Part shown: positions 19,883 to 29,097 of the stretch, piece by piece
How the letters are laid out: the number at the start of each line of letters is the position of its first letter
Position numbering within the stretch: the stretch's first letter is position 1
Source: Limnohabitans sp. Jir72
GTDB taxonomy: Bacteria; Pseudomonadota; Gammaproteobacteria; Burkholderiales; Burkholderiaceae_C
Reading direction: 5' to 3'
DNA: 64,000 nucleotides
Assembly (NCBI RefSeq): GCF_003063575.1
Contig: NZ_NESC01000012.1
Location: forward strand, 27,861 to 91,860
Notes under the pieces: model-generated
Told to the model about the DNA's origin: nothing
Database searches by the model: none
The model's input: the letters and a program-made list of their open reading frames with translations, nothing else
Position numbers and translations under genes: made by a program

Positions 19883-20562
19883 GAGGTAGAGCCTTCAGAG
19901 TGCGATGGTGAATCTGTAGGCTGCTGTGTGTTGGCCGCTTTGGGGACTTTGGGGAGCAAGGTTTTTCGGTCCAACGGCTGCGTGCTGCCGCCTGTTCGGG
20001 TGATGTCCTTGGCGCTGTCAATGGCGCGCGCTTGCGGGGCCACCAAGCGAACGGTTTCGGCGGGTTTAGAAATGGTGGCGGCACTTTTCGCCGGGCCCGT
20101 GGTGCCGGCCGATAGCAAGCGTTTGTCTTCGGCAGACAAGGCTTGGTAGGCTTCCCATTTGGCTTTCTTGTCCTCAGTGGACAAGCTTTGGATCGCGTAG
20201 TAGTTGAAGCGGGCTTGGTTGCGTTGCTGCGGGCTCATACCGACCCAATCGGCCATGCGCGTGTGCATGATCGCTTGCTCATTGGCTGGCAGCTGGGTGA
20301 AGTTTTGCGAAATGGCCAGCCATTTGCTCTGTTGCTGAGGCGTCAAGCTGCCCCATTGCGCCGCCAATGGTGCCAAGGCCAATTTTTGCTGAGGTTTCAG
20401 CGCTTGCCAGTTGCTGCCCGCATTAGCCGCAGCTGTAATGGACGGCACCGGTGCAGGTGCCGTTTGCGCCGCACTGCTTAAAAAACAAGCAGTCAGCGCT
20501 ATGCCGCAACACAGTTTGACCATATCTGCTGTGTCAGTTTCGCGGTTTTTTGCTTCAGTCAT
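19879..20562 (-). CDS. DUF3106 domain-containing exported protein
   Basis: A protein of about 227 residues. An N-terminal hydrophobic stretch (VKLCCGIALTACFLSSAAQ) looks like a signal peptide, and repeated short motifs follow: LKPQQKLALAPLAAQW, LTPQQQSKWLAISQNF and MSPQQRNQARFNYY, then LSAEDKRLLSAG. These are the DUF3106 pattern of helical repeats. The last third is low-complexity and polar. ATG 20562 overlaps the end of the upstream gene by 8 nt; an ATG at 20523 would start directly at the signal peptide. Function is unknown; it is conserved behind an ECF sigma factor in relatives. Confidence 0.8.
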   Translation of the reverse strand: MTEAKNRETDTADMVKLCCGIALTACFLSSAAQTAPAPVPSITAAANAGSNWQALKPQQKLALAPLAAQWGSLTPQQQSKWLAISQNFTQLPANEQAIMHTRMADWVGMSPQQRNQARFNYYAIQSLSTEDKKAKWEAYQALSAEDKRLLSAGTTGPAKSAATISKPAETVRLVAPQARAIDSAKDITRTGGSTQPLDRKTLLPKVPKAANTQQPTDSPSHSEGSTS

Positions 20563-21001
20563 TCTTGGCTCTGTCACCGATACCTTGTTTCAAAAACTGG
20601 ACAAAGCCTGCATCTGCATAGGCGTCAGGTGGCAATTCGTCAGTCAGTAAAGCCGAGTCGATGGCAGCGAGTTCATTGGTGCGGCTGTCTTGTTGGATCC
20701 ATTGAATGGCCGTCAAGCCCACCACCAGTACCAGCAAGGGCAGCACGGAAGCCAGAATGCTCCAAAGGTTGAGACCTTCGTCGCCAGATGCGGTCAAGGT
20801 GCCATTGCTTTGAATGCCTGTTTTTTTGGCAAAACTCAGTTGCATGACCGGCTTGCGCTCAGCCAAGGCCCGCTGGCGTGCCACGCGCAAGCGCTCTGAG
20901 ATATCGTGGCTCAGGCTGGGTGTGGCCATGGTCAGTTGGGCTGAGAAATGCCTGCCTAAACGGTCCATGTTCAGTTCTGCTGATGTATTTTGAATTTTCA
21001 T
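20555..21001 (-). CDS. DUF3619 membrane protein in anti-sigma position
   Basis: A 148-residue protein with one central transmembrane helix (ILASVLPLLVLVVGLTAIQW, residues about 87-106). The N-terminal cytoplasmic part contains DRLGRHFSAQL and ISERLRVARQRALAE. It starts at ATG 21001, overlapping the sigma-factor stop (ATGA). Size, single helix and position directly after an ECF sigma gene resemble an anti-sigma factor, but no zinc-binding HxxxCxxC motif is seen, so that role is inference. The annotation by family is DUF3619. Confidence 0.8.
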   Translation of the reverse strand: MKIQNTSAELNMDRLGRHFSAQLTMATPSLSHDISERLRVARQRALAERKPVMQLSFAKKTGIQSNGTLTASGDEGLNLWSILASVLPLLVLVVGLTAIQWIQQDSRTNELAAIDSALLTDELPPDAYADAGFVQFLKQGIGDRAKND

Positions 21002-21621
21002 GGTCTCAATCCCTGGTTTTCCAATGTTTGGCTCAAGGCCTGAATGGCCCGGGAACAATGGGTTTTGACGCTGCCTTCTGAGCAGCCCATCACGGCCGCA
21101 GTTTCTGCTACGTCCAACTCCTCCCAATAACGCAGCAGGAAGGCTTCTCGTTGACGTGCAGGCAACGACATCACAGCCGATTCGATGTGTTCAAGGGTTT
21201 GTAGCCTGCCAACCCACTCTTCTGCGCTCTCAACGTTGTTACCTTGGTCGCTGCTGTTGCTCACTTCCAGCAGGTCAAAATCCCCATCGGTGTCATCCGA
21301 TCCAAAGTCACTCAGGTTGGTGAACAGGGCGTTGCGCGTTTTTTTGCGGCGAAACCAGTCTAAAACAGTATTGGACAGGATGCGCTGGAACAACAAGGGC
21401 AATTCGGCAACAGGCTTGTCGGCGTAATTGCTGCAAAGCTTGATCATGCTGTCTTGCAAGATGTCCAAGGCCGCATCTTCGTCCCGCACATGGTAGAAGG
21501 CGCGCTTGAAGGCCTTTTTTTCCACATTTTTCAGAAAATCTGAAAGTTCTGAGTCGGATGCCAACTTGATTTCCTGCCTTCGCGTTGGCGAGGCTGTTGC
21601 CTGTTTGTCATGAAAGGGCAT
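20998..21621 (-). CDS. ECF-type RNA polymerase sigma factor
   Basis: A 207-residue sigma-70 family protein. Region 2 shows AFYHVRDEDAALDILQDSM and FQRILSNTVLDWFRRKKTR; region 4 shows LPARQREAFLLRYWEELDVA and AAVMGCSEGSVKTHCSRA, the helix-turn-helix binding the -35 element. An acidic linker rich in Asp/Ser separates them. ATG 21621 is preceded by a GAAG at a suitable distance; a TTG at 21633 is an alternative. It heads a chain of overlapping genes and is divergent from ilvB. Confidence 0.93.
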   Translation of the reverse strand: MPFHDKQATASPTRRQEIKLASDSELSDFLKNVEKKAFKRAFYHVRDEDAALDILQDSMIKLCSNYADKPVAELPLLFQRILSNTVLDWFRRKKTRNALFTNLSDFGSDDTDGDFDLLEVSNSSDQGNNVESAEEWVGRLQTLEHIESAVMSLPARQREAFLLRYWEELDVAETAAVMGCSEGSVKTHCSRAIQALSQTLENQGLRP

Positions 21622-21701
21622 GCATTTCTTCAAAGGGTCTGCATACGGTCGCGTTGATTATCGCACCGGGCGCTTGTGTGATCTTGCTTGACGCGGTCTT
21701 T

Positions 21702-21730
21702 TTGGAAACCTTCTGTACAAATGCGATAAT
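21702..21730 (+). promoter_or_regulatory. Putative sigma-70 promoter of ilvBNC
   Basis: A -35 TTGGAA (21702-21707) and a -10 GATAAT (21725-21730) are 17 nt apart. Transcription would start near 21737, leaving a leader of about 150 nt before ilvB. Confidence 0.6.
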
Positions 21731-21793
21731 GCGCGATTGCAATTGAAAAAAAGCAAACGGATCACCGTCCGGCACTTTTACAGTTTGGTGCCC

Positions 21794-21865
21794 ATGTCGG
21801 TGGTCTTAAGTCCCAAAGCCACTCCACAAGAGTCGCGCCCAGGGGCACCCAAGGTTTTTCGTTAG
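21794..21865 (+). other. Candidate upstream ORF in the ilvB leader
   Basis: An ATG at 21794 opens a 23-codon reading frame ending in TAG at 21863, 21 nt before the ilvB start. It begins MSVVLSPKATP, with two valines and a leucine near the front. GGTGCCC just before it (21787-21793) can pair with GGGCACC (21843-21849) inside it. Ribosome-binding sequence is weak. It may be chance or a regulatory leader peptide. Confidence 0.3.
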
Positions 21866-21886
21866 AGAAATTCACAAAGGTTGAAT

Positions 21887-23650
21887 ATGGACATGAACAA
21901 GGCCGAAACGGCATCTGCTGCTGCGAGCGCGCAAGAATTGCGCGGCGCTGAAATCCTCGTCAAAGCGCTTCAAGCTGAGAACGTTCAGTACATCTGGGGA
22001 TATCCCGGTGGTGCTGTGCTTCACATTTACGACGCTTTCTACAAACAAGACACCATCCAGCACGTTTTGGTGCGCCACGAGCAAGCTGCCGTGCACGCAG
22101 CCGACGGCTTTGCGCGCGCCACGGGTGAGGTAGGTGTAGCGCTGGTCACTTCGGGCCCCGGCCTGACCAATGCCGTGACCGGCATTGCCACCGCATACAT
22201 GGACAGCATCCCCATGGTGATCATCAGCGGGCAAGTACCCACTGCGGCCATCGGCCTCGATGCTTTCCAGGAATGCGACACCGTGGGCATCACGCGTCCC
22301 ATCGTCAAGCACAACTTCTTGGTCAAAGATGCCAAGGACATGGCCGAGGTCATGAAAAAGGCCTTCCACATTGCACGCAGCGGCCGTCCAGGCCCCGTGG
22401 TCGTGGACATCCCCAAAGACGTGTCGTTCAACAAGGCGCTGTACACCGGTTACCCCGAGTCGGTTGAAATGCGTTCGTACAACCCGGTGCGCAAGGGGCA
22501 CGGCGGACAGATCCGCAAGGCCTTGCAGCTCTTGATGTCGGCCAAGCGCCCTTACATCTACACCGGTGGTGGCGTGCTGATGAGCGAAGCCAGTGGCGAG
22601 TTGCGGGCACTGGTCGATCTGCTGAACTACCCCGTGACCAACACCTTGATGGGCTTGGGCGCGTTCCCTGCGACCGATCGCCGCTTTCTGGGCATGCTGG
22701 GCATGCATGGCACGCTCGAAGCCAACAACGCCATGCAAAACTGCGATGTTTTGCTGGCCATCGGTGCCCGTTTTGACGATCGCGTGATCGGCAACCCCAA
22801 GCATTTCGCTTCGGTCGAGCGCAAGATCATCCACATCGACATCGACCCTTCGAGCATCTCCAAGCGCGTCAAGGTGGATGTGCCGATCGTGGGTGACGTC
22901 AAGGACGTGTTGACCGAGCTGATGGGCATGATCCGCGAGTCTGGCCAAAAGCCCGACGCTCAGGCGCTGGGCCAGTGGTGGGAAACCATCGAAGGCTGGC
23001 GCAAACGCGATTGCATGAAGTACGACAACAGCAACAGCTTGGTGATCAAGCCACAAAAGGTCATCGAGACCTTGTGGAACATGACCAAGGACGCCGATGC
23101 GTACATCACCTCCGATGTGGGCCAGCACCAGATGTGGGCCGCCCAGTACTACAAGTTCAATGAACCGCGCCGCTGGATCAACTCCGGCGGTCTGGGCACG
23201 ATGGGTGTGGGCATTCCCTACGCCATGGGCATCAAGCTGGCCAAGCCAGACAGCGAAGTGTTCTGTGTGACCGGCGAGGGTTCTGTGCAGATGTGCATTC
23301 AAGAACTCTCGACTTGCCTGCAGTACAACACGCCCATCAAAGTAGTGGCCTTGAACAACGGTTACTTGGGCATGGTGCGCCAGTGGCAGGAGATTGATTA
23401 CTCCGGTCGTTACAGCCACAGTTACATGGACGCGCTGCCCAACTTCGTCAAGTTGGCCGAGGCTTATGGCCACGTTGGTATTCTGGTCGAAAAACCGGAA
23501 GATGTGGAGCCTGCTTTGCGCGAGGCCCGTCGCCTCAAGGACCGGACTGTGTTCCTGGACATTCGCACGGACCCCACAGAGAACGTTTTCCCCATGGTGA
23601 AGGCGGGCAAGGGCATCACCGAGATGCTGCTTGGCGCGGAGGATCTGTAA
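21887..23650 (+). CDS. ilvB: Acetolactate synthase, large catalytic subunit
   Basis: A 587-residue thiamine-diphosphate enzyme making acetolactate (valine/leucine) or acetohydroxybutyrate (isoleucine). The N-terminal ThDP activation site is in IWGYPGGAVLHIYDAF and RHEQAAVHAADGFARATG. The FAD/ThDP region has GARFDDRVIGNPKHFA, and the C-terminal ThDP motif is VTGEGSVQMCIQEL ending with LNNGYLGMVRQWQ. ATG 21887 was chosen because AAAGG lies 6 nt upstream; a TTG at 21881 is in frame. It is followed after 2 nt by the regulatory subunit gene. Confidence 0.96.
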   Translation: MDMNKAETASAAASAQELRGAEILVKALQAENVQYIWGYPGGAVLHIYDAFYKQDTIQHVLVRHEQAAVHAADGFARATGEVGVALVTSGPGLTNAVTGIATAYMDSIPMVIISGQVPTAAIGLDAFQECDTVGITRPIVKHNFLVKDAKDMAEVMKKAFHIARSGRPGPVVVDIPKDVSFNKALYTGYPESVEMRSYNPVRKGHGGQIRKALQLLMSAKRPYIYTGGGVLMSEASGELRALVDLLNYPVTNTLMGLGAFPATDRRFLGMLGMHGTLEANNAMQNCDVLLAIGARFDDRVIGNPKHFASVERKIIHIDIDPSSISKRVKVDVPIVGDVKDVLTELMGMIRESGQKPDAQALGQWWETIEGWRKRDCMKYDNSNSLVIKPQKVIETLWNMTKDADAYITSDVGQHQMWAAQYYKFNEPRRWINSGGLGTMGVGIPYAMGIKLAKPDSEVFCVTGEGSVQMCIQELSTCLQYNTPIKVVALNNGYLGMVRQWQEIDYSGRYSHSYMDALPNFVKLAEAYGHVGILVEKPEDVEPALREARRLKDRTVFLDIRTDPTENVFPMVKAGKGITEMLLGAEDL

Positions 23651-23652
23651 TC

Positions 23653-24144
23653 ATGAAACACATCATCGCTGTACTGATTGAAAACGAAGCCGGTGCCCTG
23701 TCCCGCGTGGTGGGCTTGTTCTCGGCCCGTGGTTACAACATCGAGTCGCTGACGGTGGCCCCCACCGAAGACCCGAGCTTGTCGCGCATGACCATTCTGA
23801 CCAACGGGTCGGATGACGTGATCGAGCAGATCACCAAGCATTTGAACCGCTTGATCGAAGTGGTCAAGGTGGTGGACTTGACCGAAGGCGCGTACACCGA
23901 GCGCGAGCTGATGCTGGTGAAGGTGCGCGCCGTGGGCAAGGAACGCGAAGAAATGAAACGCATGGCCGACATCTTTCGCGGCCGCGTGATCGACGTCACC
24001 GACAAGAGCTACACCATTGAGCTGACCGGTGACCAGTCTAAGAACGACGCCTTTTTGGAGGCGATCGACCGCAGTGCCATTTTGGAGACCGTGCGCACGG
24101 GTGCATGCGGTATCGGGCGCGGCGAGCGCATCCTGCGCGTCTAA
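23653..24144 (+). CDS. ilvN: Acetolactate synthase, small regulatory subunit
   Basis: A 163-residue subunit that confers valine feedback inhibition on the catalytic subunit. The N-terminal ACT domain reads IAVLIENEAGALSRVVGLFS and RGYNIESLTVAPTEDPSLSR. The C-terminal domain has KERLEMKR-like sequence (KEREEMKRMADIFRGRVIDV) and AILETVRTGACGIGRGER. The start codon lies 2 nt after the ilvB stop, with GAGGAT upstream. In some relatives it is named ilvH. Confidence 0.96.
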   Translation: MKHIIAVLIENEAGALSRVVGLFSARGYNIESLTVAPTEDPSLSRMTILTNGSDDVIEQITKHLNRLIEVVKVVDLTEGAYTERELMLVKVRAVGKEREEMKRMADIFRGRVIDVTDKSYTIELTGDQSKNDAFLEAIDRSAILETVRTGACGIGRGERILRV

Positions 24145-24157
24145 ACTTAACTCTTGA

Positions 24158-25201
<1,044 letters not shown>

Positions 25202-25222
25202 TTTGCTTTTTGCAATTTGGGG

Positions 25223-25247
25223 AAAGGCCACCGCGGTGGCCTTTTTT
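25223..25247 (+). terminator. Rho-independent terminator after ilvC
   Basis: AAAGGCCACC (25223-25232) pairs with GGTGGCCTTT (25235-25244), with further T residues to 25247. It ends the ilvBNC transcript. Confidence 0.92.
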
Positions 25248-25314
25248 CATGGGCGACTGAGTGACTTAAACTCATAGGCTGACGCCGTGCTCTGCAGCCT
25301 ATGGACTGGAATGG

Positions 25315-26133
25315 ATGATGAACAACGATACCGATAAATTCGATGACGCTGAAATGCTGGCCTTGAATCGCAAGCCATCCAAGGGCATTTACATGTTGCC
25401 CAACATGATCACCTTGGCCGCCTTGTTTGGTGGTTTCTACGCCATTGTGATGGCGATGAATGGGCGTTTCGACCTGGCCACCATCGGTATCTTGTGTGCC
25501 ATGGTGTTGGACAGTCTGGACGGCCGAGTGGCCCGCATGACCAATACCCAGAGTGCATTTGGCGAACAAATGGATTCTTTGTCTGACATGGTGTCTTTTG
25601 GCGCAGCGCCTGCCCTGATTGCTTATGTCTGGGGCCTCAAGAGTCTGGGGCGCTGGGGCTGGATCGCTGCCTTTGTCTATTGTGCTTGCGCCGCACTGCG
25701 CTTGGCGCGTTTCAATGTGAATACAGCGGTGGTCGACAAGCGTTATTTCCAGGGCTTGCCTTCTCCGGCCGCCGCCGCTTTGGTGACGGGCTTCATCTGG
25801 ATCATGATTGAAAACGCCATCGATCCTCAACGTGTGGCTTGGTGGATGTTTGCGGTGGCCTTGTTTTCGGGCTTGACCATGGTGACCAATGTGCCGTTCT
25901 ACAGTTTCAAAGACATGCACATGAAAAAGACGGTGCCCTTTGTCTCGCTGGTCTTGGTGGCTTTGGGCATTGCTGTGGTGAACATTGACCCGCCAACGGT
26001 CTTGTTCGCAATTTTTGTGGGTTATGGTTTGAGTGGGTATGCCATTTACATTTGGCGCAAGGCCAAAGGCCAGCCTGCCAGCATGATCAGTACGTCAACC
26101 GATGAACCCGAAGAGCGCGGCCTTCACCAGTGA
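25315..26133 (+). CDS. pssA: CDP-diacylglycerol-serine O-phosphatidyltransferase
   Basis: A 272-residue membrane enzyme making phosphatidylserine, the precursor of phosphatidylethanolamine. The CDP-alcohol phosphatidyltransferase signature is complete: DSLDGRVAR, then G, then EQMDSLSDMVSF, giving the four aspartates. The LPNMITLAALFGGFYA start and several hydrophobic helices fit the type II (Bacillus-like) family. Two consecutive ATGs open the gene at 25315; GGAATGG precedes them. Phosphatidylserine decarboxylase is not in the window. It lies between ilvC and leuA, as is usual in Burkholderiales. Confidence 0.94.
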   Translation: MMNNDTDKFDDAEMLALNRKPSKGIYMLPNMITLAALFGGFYAIVMAMNGRFDLATIGILCAMVLDSLDGRVARMTNTQSAFGEQMDSLSDMVSFGAAPALIAYVWGLKSLGRWGWIAAFVYCACAALRLARFNVNTAVVDKRYFQGLPSPAAAALVTGFIWIMIENAIDPQRVAWWMFAVALFSGLTMVTNVPFYSFKDMHMKKTVPFVSLVLVALGIAVVNIDPPTVLFAIFVGYGLSGYAIYIWRKAKGQPASMISTSTDEPEERGLHQ

Positions 26134-26181
26134 TGTCTTGTCCATGACAAGGTGTTGATTTTTCTGTGATAAAGTGAATAC

Positions 26182-26235
26182 ATGAAACAACTTTTGCTGG
26201 CTCTACTGCTAACGCCTCACGGGCGGGATGTGTAG
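26182..26235 (+). CDS. Leucine-rich leader peptide of leuA
   Basis: A 17-residue reading frame, MKQLLLALLLTPHGRDV, ends in TAG 95 nt before leuA. Six of residues 4-10 are leucine, in the codons CTT, TTG, CTG, CTA, CTG and CTA. It is followed by a perfect 10-bp hairpin with a T-run. The bases ACGGGC at 26219-26224, just after the leucine codons, can pair with GCCCGT of that hairpin. This is the layout of a ribosome-mediated transcription attenuator sensing leucyl-tRNA. A -10-like GATAAA at 26168-26173 would give a very short 5' leader. Confidence 0.82.
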   Translation: MKQLLLALLLTPHGRDV

Positions 26236-26255
26236 CGCAGGCGAACATTGTCCTC

Positions 26256-26287
26256 AAAGGCCCGTATGCCATCCGCAACGGGCCTTT
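26256..26287 (+). terminator. leuA attenuator hairpin
   Basis: AAAGGCCCGT (26256-26265) pairs perfectly with ACGGGCCTTT (26278-26287), loop 12 nt, ending in four T residues. It lies between the leader peptide and leuA. Its left arm can instead pair with ACGGGC at 26219-26224, giving an antiterminator. Confidence 0.82.
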
Positions 26288-26330
26288 TGCATTGGTGCAT
26301 GGAATTTGCGGGTATTGACCAGGAGTGAAC

Positions 26331-27869
26331 ATGACTGACAAATTGATTATTTTCGACACCACCTTGCGCGATGGCGAACAATCGCCTGGCGCATCGATGA
26401 CCCGTGACGAGAAGTTACGCATCGCTCGTCAACTGGAACGCCTGCGTGTGGACGTGATTGAAGCTGGGTTTGCCGCAAGCTCTAACGGGGATTTCGAGGC
26501 TGTTCAAACCATTGCCAATGCGATCAAGGATTCCACCATCTGTTCCTTGTCGCGCGCCAATGACCGCGACATTGCCCGTGCTGCAGAGGCTCTGAAAGGG
26601 GCCAACAGCGGGCGGATCCACACCTTCATTGCCACGTCGGCTTTGCACATGGAAAAAAAGCTGCGCATGACACCGGATCAGGTGCTTGAGCAAGCCAAAC
26701 AATCTGTGCGCTTTGCACGCAATTTGATGGGGGACATCGAGTTCAGCCCGGAAGACGGTTACCGCAGTGACATCGACTTCTTGTGCCGCGTGCTCGAAGC
26801 CGTCATTGCAGAAGGTGCCACCACCATCAACGTGCCCGACACGGTGGGTTATGCCGTGCCAGAGTTGTACGGTAACTTCATCAAGACTTTGCGCGAACGC
26901 ATTCCCAACTCGGACAAGGCCATCTGGTCGGTGCATTGCCACAACGATTTGGGCATGGCCGTGGCCAACTCCTTGGCGGGGGTCAAGATTGGCGGCGCAC
27001 GTCAGGTCGAGTGCACGATCAACGGCCTGGGCGAGCGCGCAGGAAACTGCTCGCTCGAAGAAGTGGTCATGGCGCTCAAGACACGTCGTGATTACTTTGG
27101 CCTGGATGTGGGCATCGATGCCAGCCATATCGTGGCAGCCAGCCGCATGGTCAGTCAGACCACTGGCTTCGTGGTGCAACCCAATAAAGCGGTCGTGGGT
27201 GCAAATGCCTTTGCGCACGCCTCCGGTATCCACCAGGATGGCGTGCTCAAGGCGCGAGACACTTACGAGATCATGCGGGCCGAAGATGTGGGATGGACCA
27301 CCAACAAGATCGTTTTGGGTAAGCTCAGTGGTCGCAACGCGTTCAAGCAGCGCTTGCAGGATCTGGGTGTGACGCTCGACAGCGAAACAGAAATCAACAA
27401 CGCTTTTGCCAAGTTCAAGGAGTTGGCAGACCGCAAGAGTGAAATCTTTGACGAAGACATCTTGGCCCTGGTGAGCGACGAAAGCGTCACGGTCGAGAAG
27501 GAGCAGTTCGGCTTTGTGTCCATGTCCCAGCACAGTGAAACCGGTGAGCGCCCGCAGGCCTCGGTGGTGTTCATGGTCGCTGGGAAAGAGGTTCATGGTC
27601 AGTCCGACGGCAATGGGCCTGTGGATGCCTCCCTCAAGGCCATCGAGTCCATTGTGAAAAGCGGTGCTGAAATGGTGCTGTATTCGGTCAACGCCATCAG
27701 CGGGTCAACCGAAAGCCAGGGCGAGGTGACAGTGCGTCTGCAAAACAGTGGCCGTGTCGTCAATGGCGTGGGATCGGACCCGGACATTGTGGTGGCATCG
27801 GCCAAGGCGTACCTCAGTGCGCTCAATAAATTACAAAGCAAAGCCGATCGCGTGGCTGCACAAGGTTGA
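26331..27869 (+). CDS. leuA: 2-isopropylmalate synthase
   Basis: A 512-residue enzyme condensing acetyl-CoA with 2-ketoisovalerate, the first committed step of leucine synthesis. The catalytic start [18 protein letters not shown], the metal-binding [14 protein letters not shown] and [16 protein letters not shown], and [15 protein letters not shown] are all present. The C-terminal LeuA allosteric dimer domain runs from about residue 390 and binds leucine. ATG 26331 is fixed by AGGAG at 26321-26325. Control is probably twofold: feedback by leucine and attenuation through the leader upstream. Confidence 0.96.
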   Translation: MTDKLIIFDTTLRDGEQSPGASMTRDEKLRIARQLERLRVDVIEAGFAASSNGDFEAVQTIANAIKDSTICSLSRANDRDIARAAEALKGANSGRIHTFIATSALHMEKKLRMTPDQVLEQAKQSVRFARNLMGDIEFSPEDGYRSDIDFLCRVLEAVIAEGATTINVPDTVGYAVPELYGNFIKTLRERIPNSDKAIWSVHCHNDLGMAVANSLAGVKIGGARQVECTINGLGERAGNCSLEEVVMALKTRRDYFGLDVGIDASHIVAASRMVSQTTGFVVQPNKAVVGANAFAHASGIHQDGVLKARDTYEIMRAEDVGWTTNKIVLGKLSGRNAFKQRLQDLGVTLDSETEINNAFAKFKELADRKSEIFDEDILALVSDESVTVEKEQFGFVSMSQHSETGERPQASVVFMVAGKEVHGQSDGNGPVDASLKAIESIVKSGAEMVLYSVNAISGSTESQGEVTVRLQNSGRVVNGVGSDPDIVVASAKAYLSALNKLQSKADRVAAQG

Positions 27870-27902
27870 AGTGAGTTCTTAAGAGTTAATATCCATCTTT
27901 AT

Positions 27903-27941
27903 AAAAGTCACGCAAGTTATTGTTCTTGCGTGACTTTTTTT
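27903..27941 (+). terminator. Rho-independent terminator after leuA
   Basis: AAAAGTCACGCAAG (27903-27916) pairs with CTTGCGTGACTTTT (27925-27938), followed by more T residues. A very strong hairpin. Confidence 0.95.
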
Positions 27942-27995
27942 ATTTCAGTAAACTAGAGTTTGATATTCAAAATGAATACTGCAGAGAGCCTCGTC

Positions 27996-29060
27996 ATGCG
28001 TCAAAATTCCACCGTACCTTTCCCGGCACCCACGCCATGGCTCAATCGCTTTGTTTCAGTGATGGCTGTCGGTTTGATCGCGGCTTTCACACCACTGTCG
28101 GCATCAGCCATTGTTCAAGCAGTGCATGCCAATGGGCACAAGCGGGTTGTCAATATCAAGAAATCCAAATTGAGTGCGGTTCAGACCAGTCGTGCAATGC
28201 AGTCACGACAAACGCCAGCCGTGCCGGTCCGTGCATCCTTTGGTCAAATGGCAGGTTTGCACACCGCTTCGGACCCCTTGGAATTGCGCTCCAGTGTGGC
28301 GTTGGTCATTGATCAAGATACGCGGGAAGTTTTGCTGCGCAAGAATGATCAAGCCGTATTGCCCATTGCATCGTTGACCAAGTTGATGACAGGATTGGTG
28401 ATTTCTGAGGCGCAATTGCCCATGTCCGAAATGATCGCCATTACACAGGCCGACGTGGATACCGAAAAAGGCAGTTCTTCTCGTTTGGCGGTCGGATCTG
28501 TCCTCAGTCGTGGTGATTTGCTGCATCTGGCCCTCATGTCCAGCGAGAACAGGGCTGCGCATGCCTTGGGGCGTACCTTTCCGGAGGGCCTTGAGGCGTT
28601 TGTGGCACGCATGAACGCACGTGCAAAAGCTTTGGGCATGAAAGACACTCGTTACGTGGAGCCCACTGGCCTATCAAGCCAAAATCAATCCAGCGCTAAT
28701 GACTTGGCTACCTTGGTTGGGGCGGCCTACAAAGAGCCGGTGTTGCGCGAGTTGTCAACCTCACCTGGCCGTGAAATTGCTGTGGGTCATCGGACTTTGC
28801 AGTACAACAACACCAACCGATTGGTGAAAAGTCCGCAGTGGGATATTGGCTTGCAAAAAACTGGCTATATCTCTGAAGCTGGGCAATGCTTGGTCATGCA
28901 AGCGCAGGTTTCTGGGCGCAAGCTGATCATGGTTTTTCTTGATTCAGCCGGGAAACTCAGCCGCATCGCTGATGCTGAGCGTGTTCGCCGCTGGATAGAG
29001 AAGTCGTCGCCCGTCACCGGTACCAAGCACGTGGCACTGACGGAAAATTTACCCAGTTAA
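27996..29060 (+). CDS. pbpG: D-alanyl-D-alanine endopeptidase (PBP7-type, peptidase S11)
   Basis: A 354-residue penicillin-binding serine peptidase that cuts peptidoglycan cross-links in the periplasm. The three active-site motifs are SLTK (in IASLTKLMTG), SSEN and KTG (in LQKTGYISEAG). A hydrophobic segment (VSVMAVGLIAAFTPLSASA) serves as signal peptide, followed by a basic linker of about 60 residues before the catalytic domain. ATG 27996 has GAGAG upstream; ATG 27972 lacks a ribosome-binding sequence. The D,D-carboxypeptidase C-terminal domain of PBP5 is absent, consistent with PbpG. Confidence 0.9.
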   Translation: MRQNSTVPFPAPTPWLNRFVSVMAVGLIAAFTPLSASAIVQAVHANGHKRVVNIKKSKLSAVQTSRAMQSRQTPAVPVRASFGQMAGLHTASDPLELRSSVALVIDQDTREVLLRKNDQAVLPIASLTKLMTGLVISEAQLPMSEMIAITQADVDTEKGSSSRLAVGSVLSRGDLLHLALMSSENRAAHALGRTFPEGLEAFVARMNARAKALGMKDTRYVEPTGLSSQNQSSANDLATLVGAAYKEPVLRELSTSPGREIAVGHRTLQYNNTNRLVKSPQWDIGLQKTGYISEAGQCLVMQAQVSGRKLIMVFLDSAGKLSRIADAERVRRWIEKSSPVTGTKHVALTENLPS

Positions 29061-29097
29061 AATAAATTCCTCAATGGGAGGCGTTCATTCAAGATGC

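Noticed and set aside
21872..23473. A 533-codon open frame opposite ilvB
   Set aside because: Antisense shadow of acetolactate synthase.
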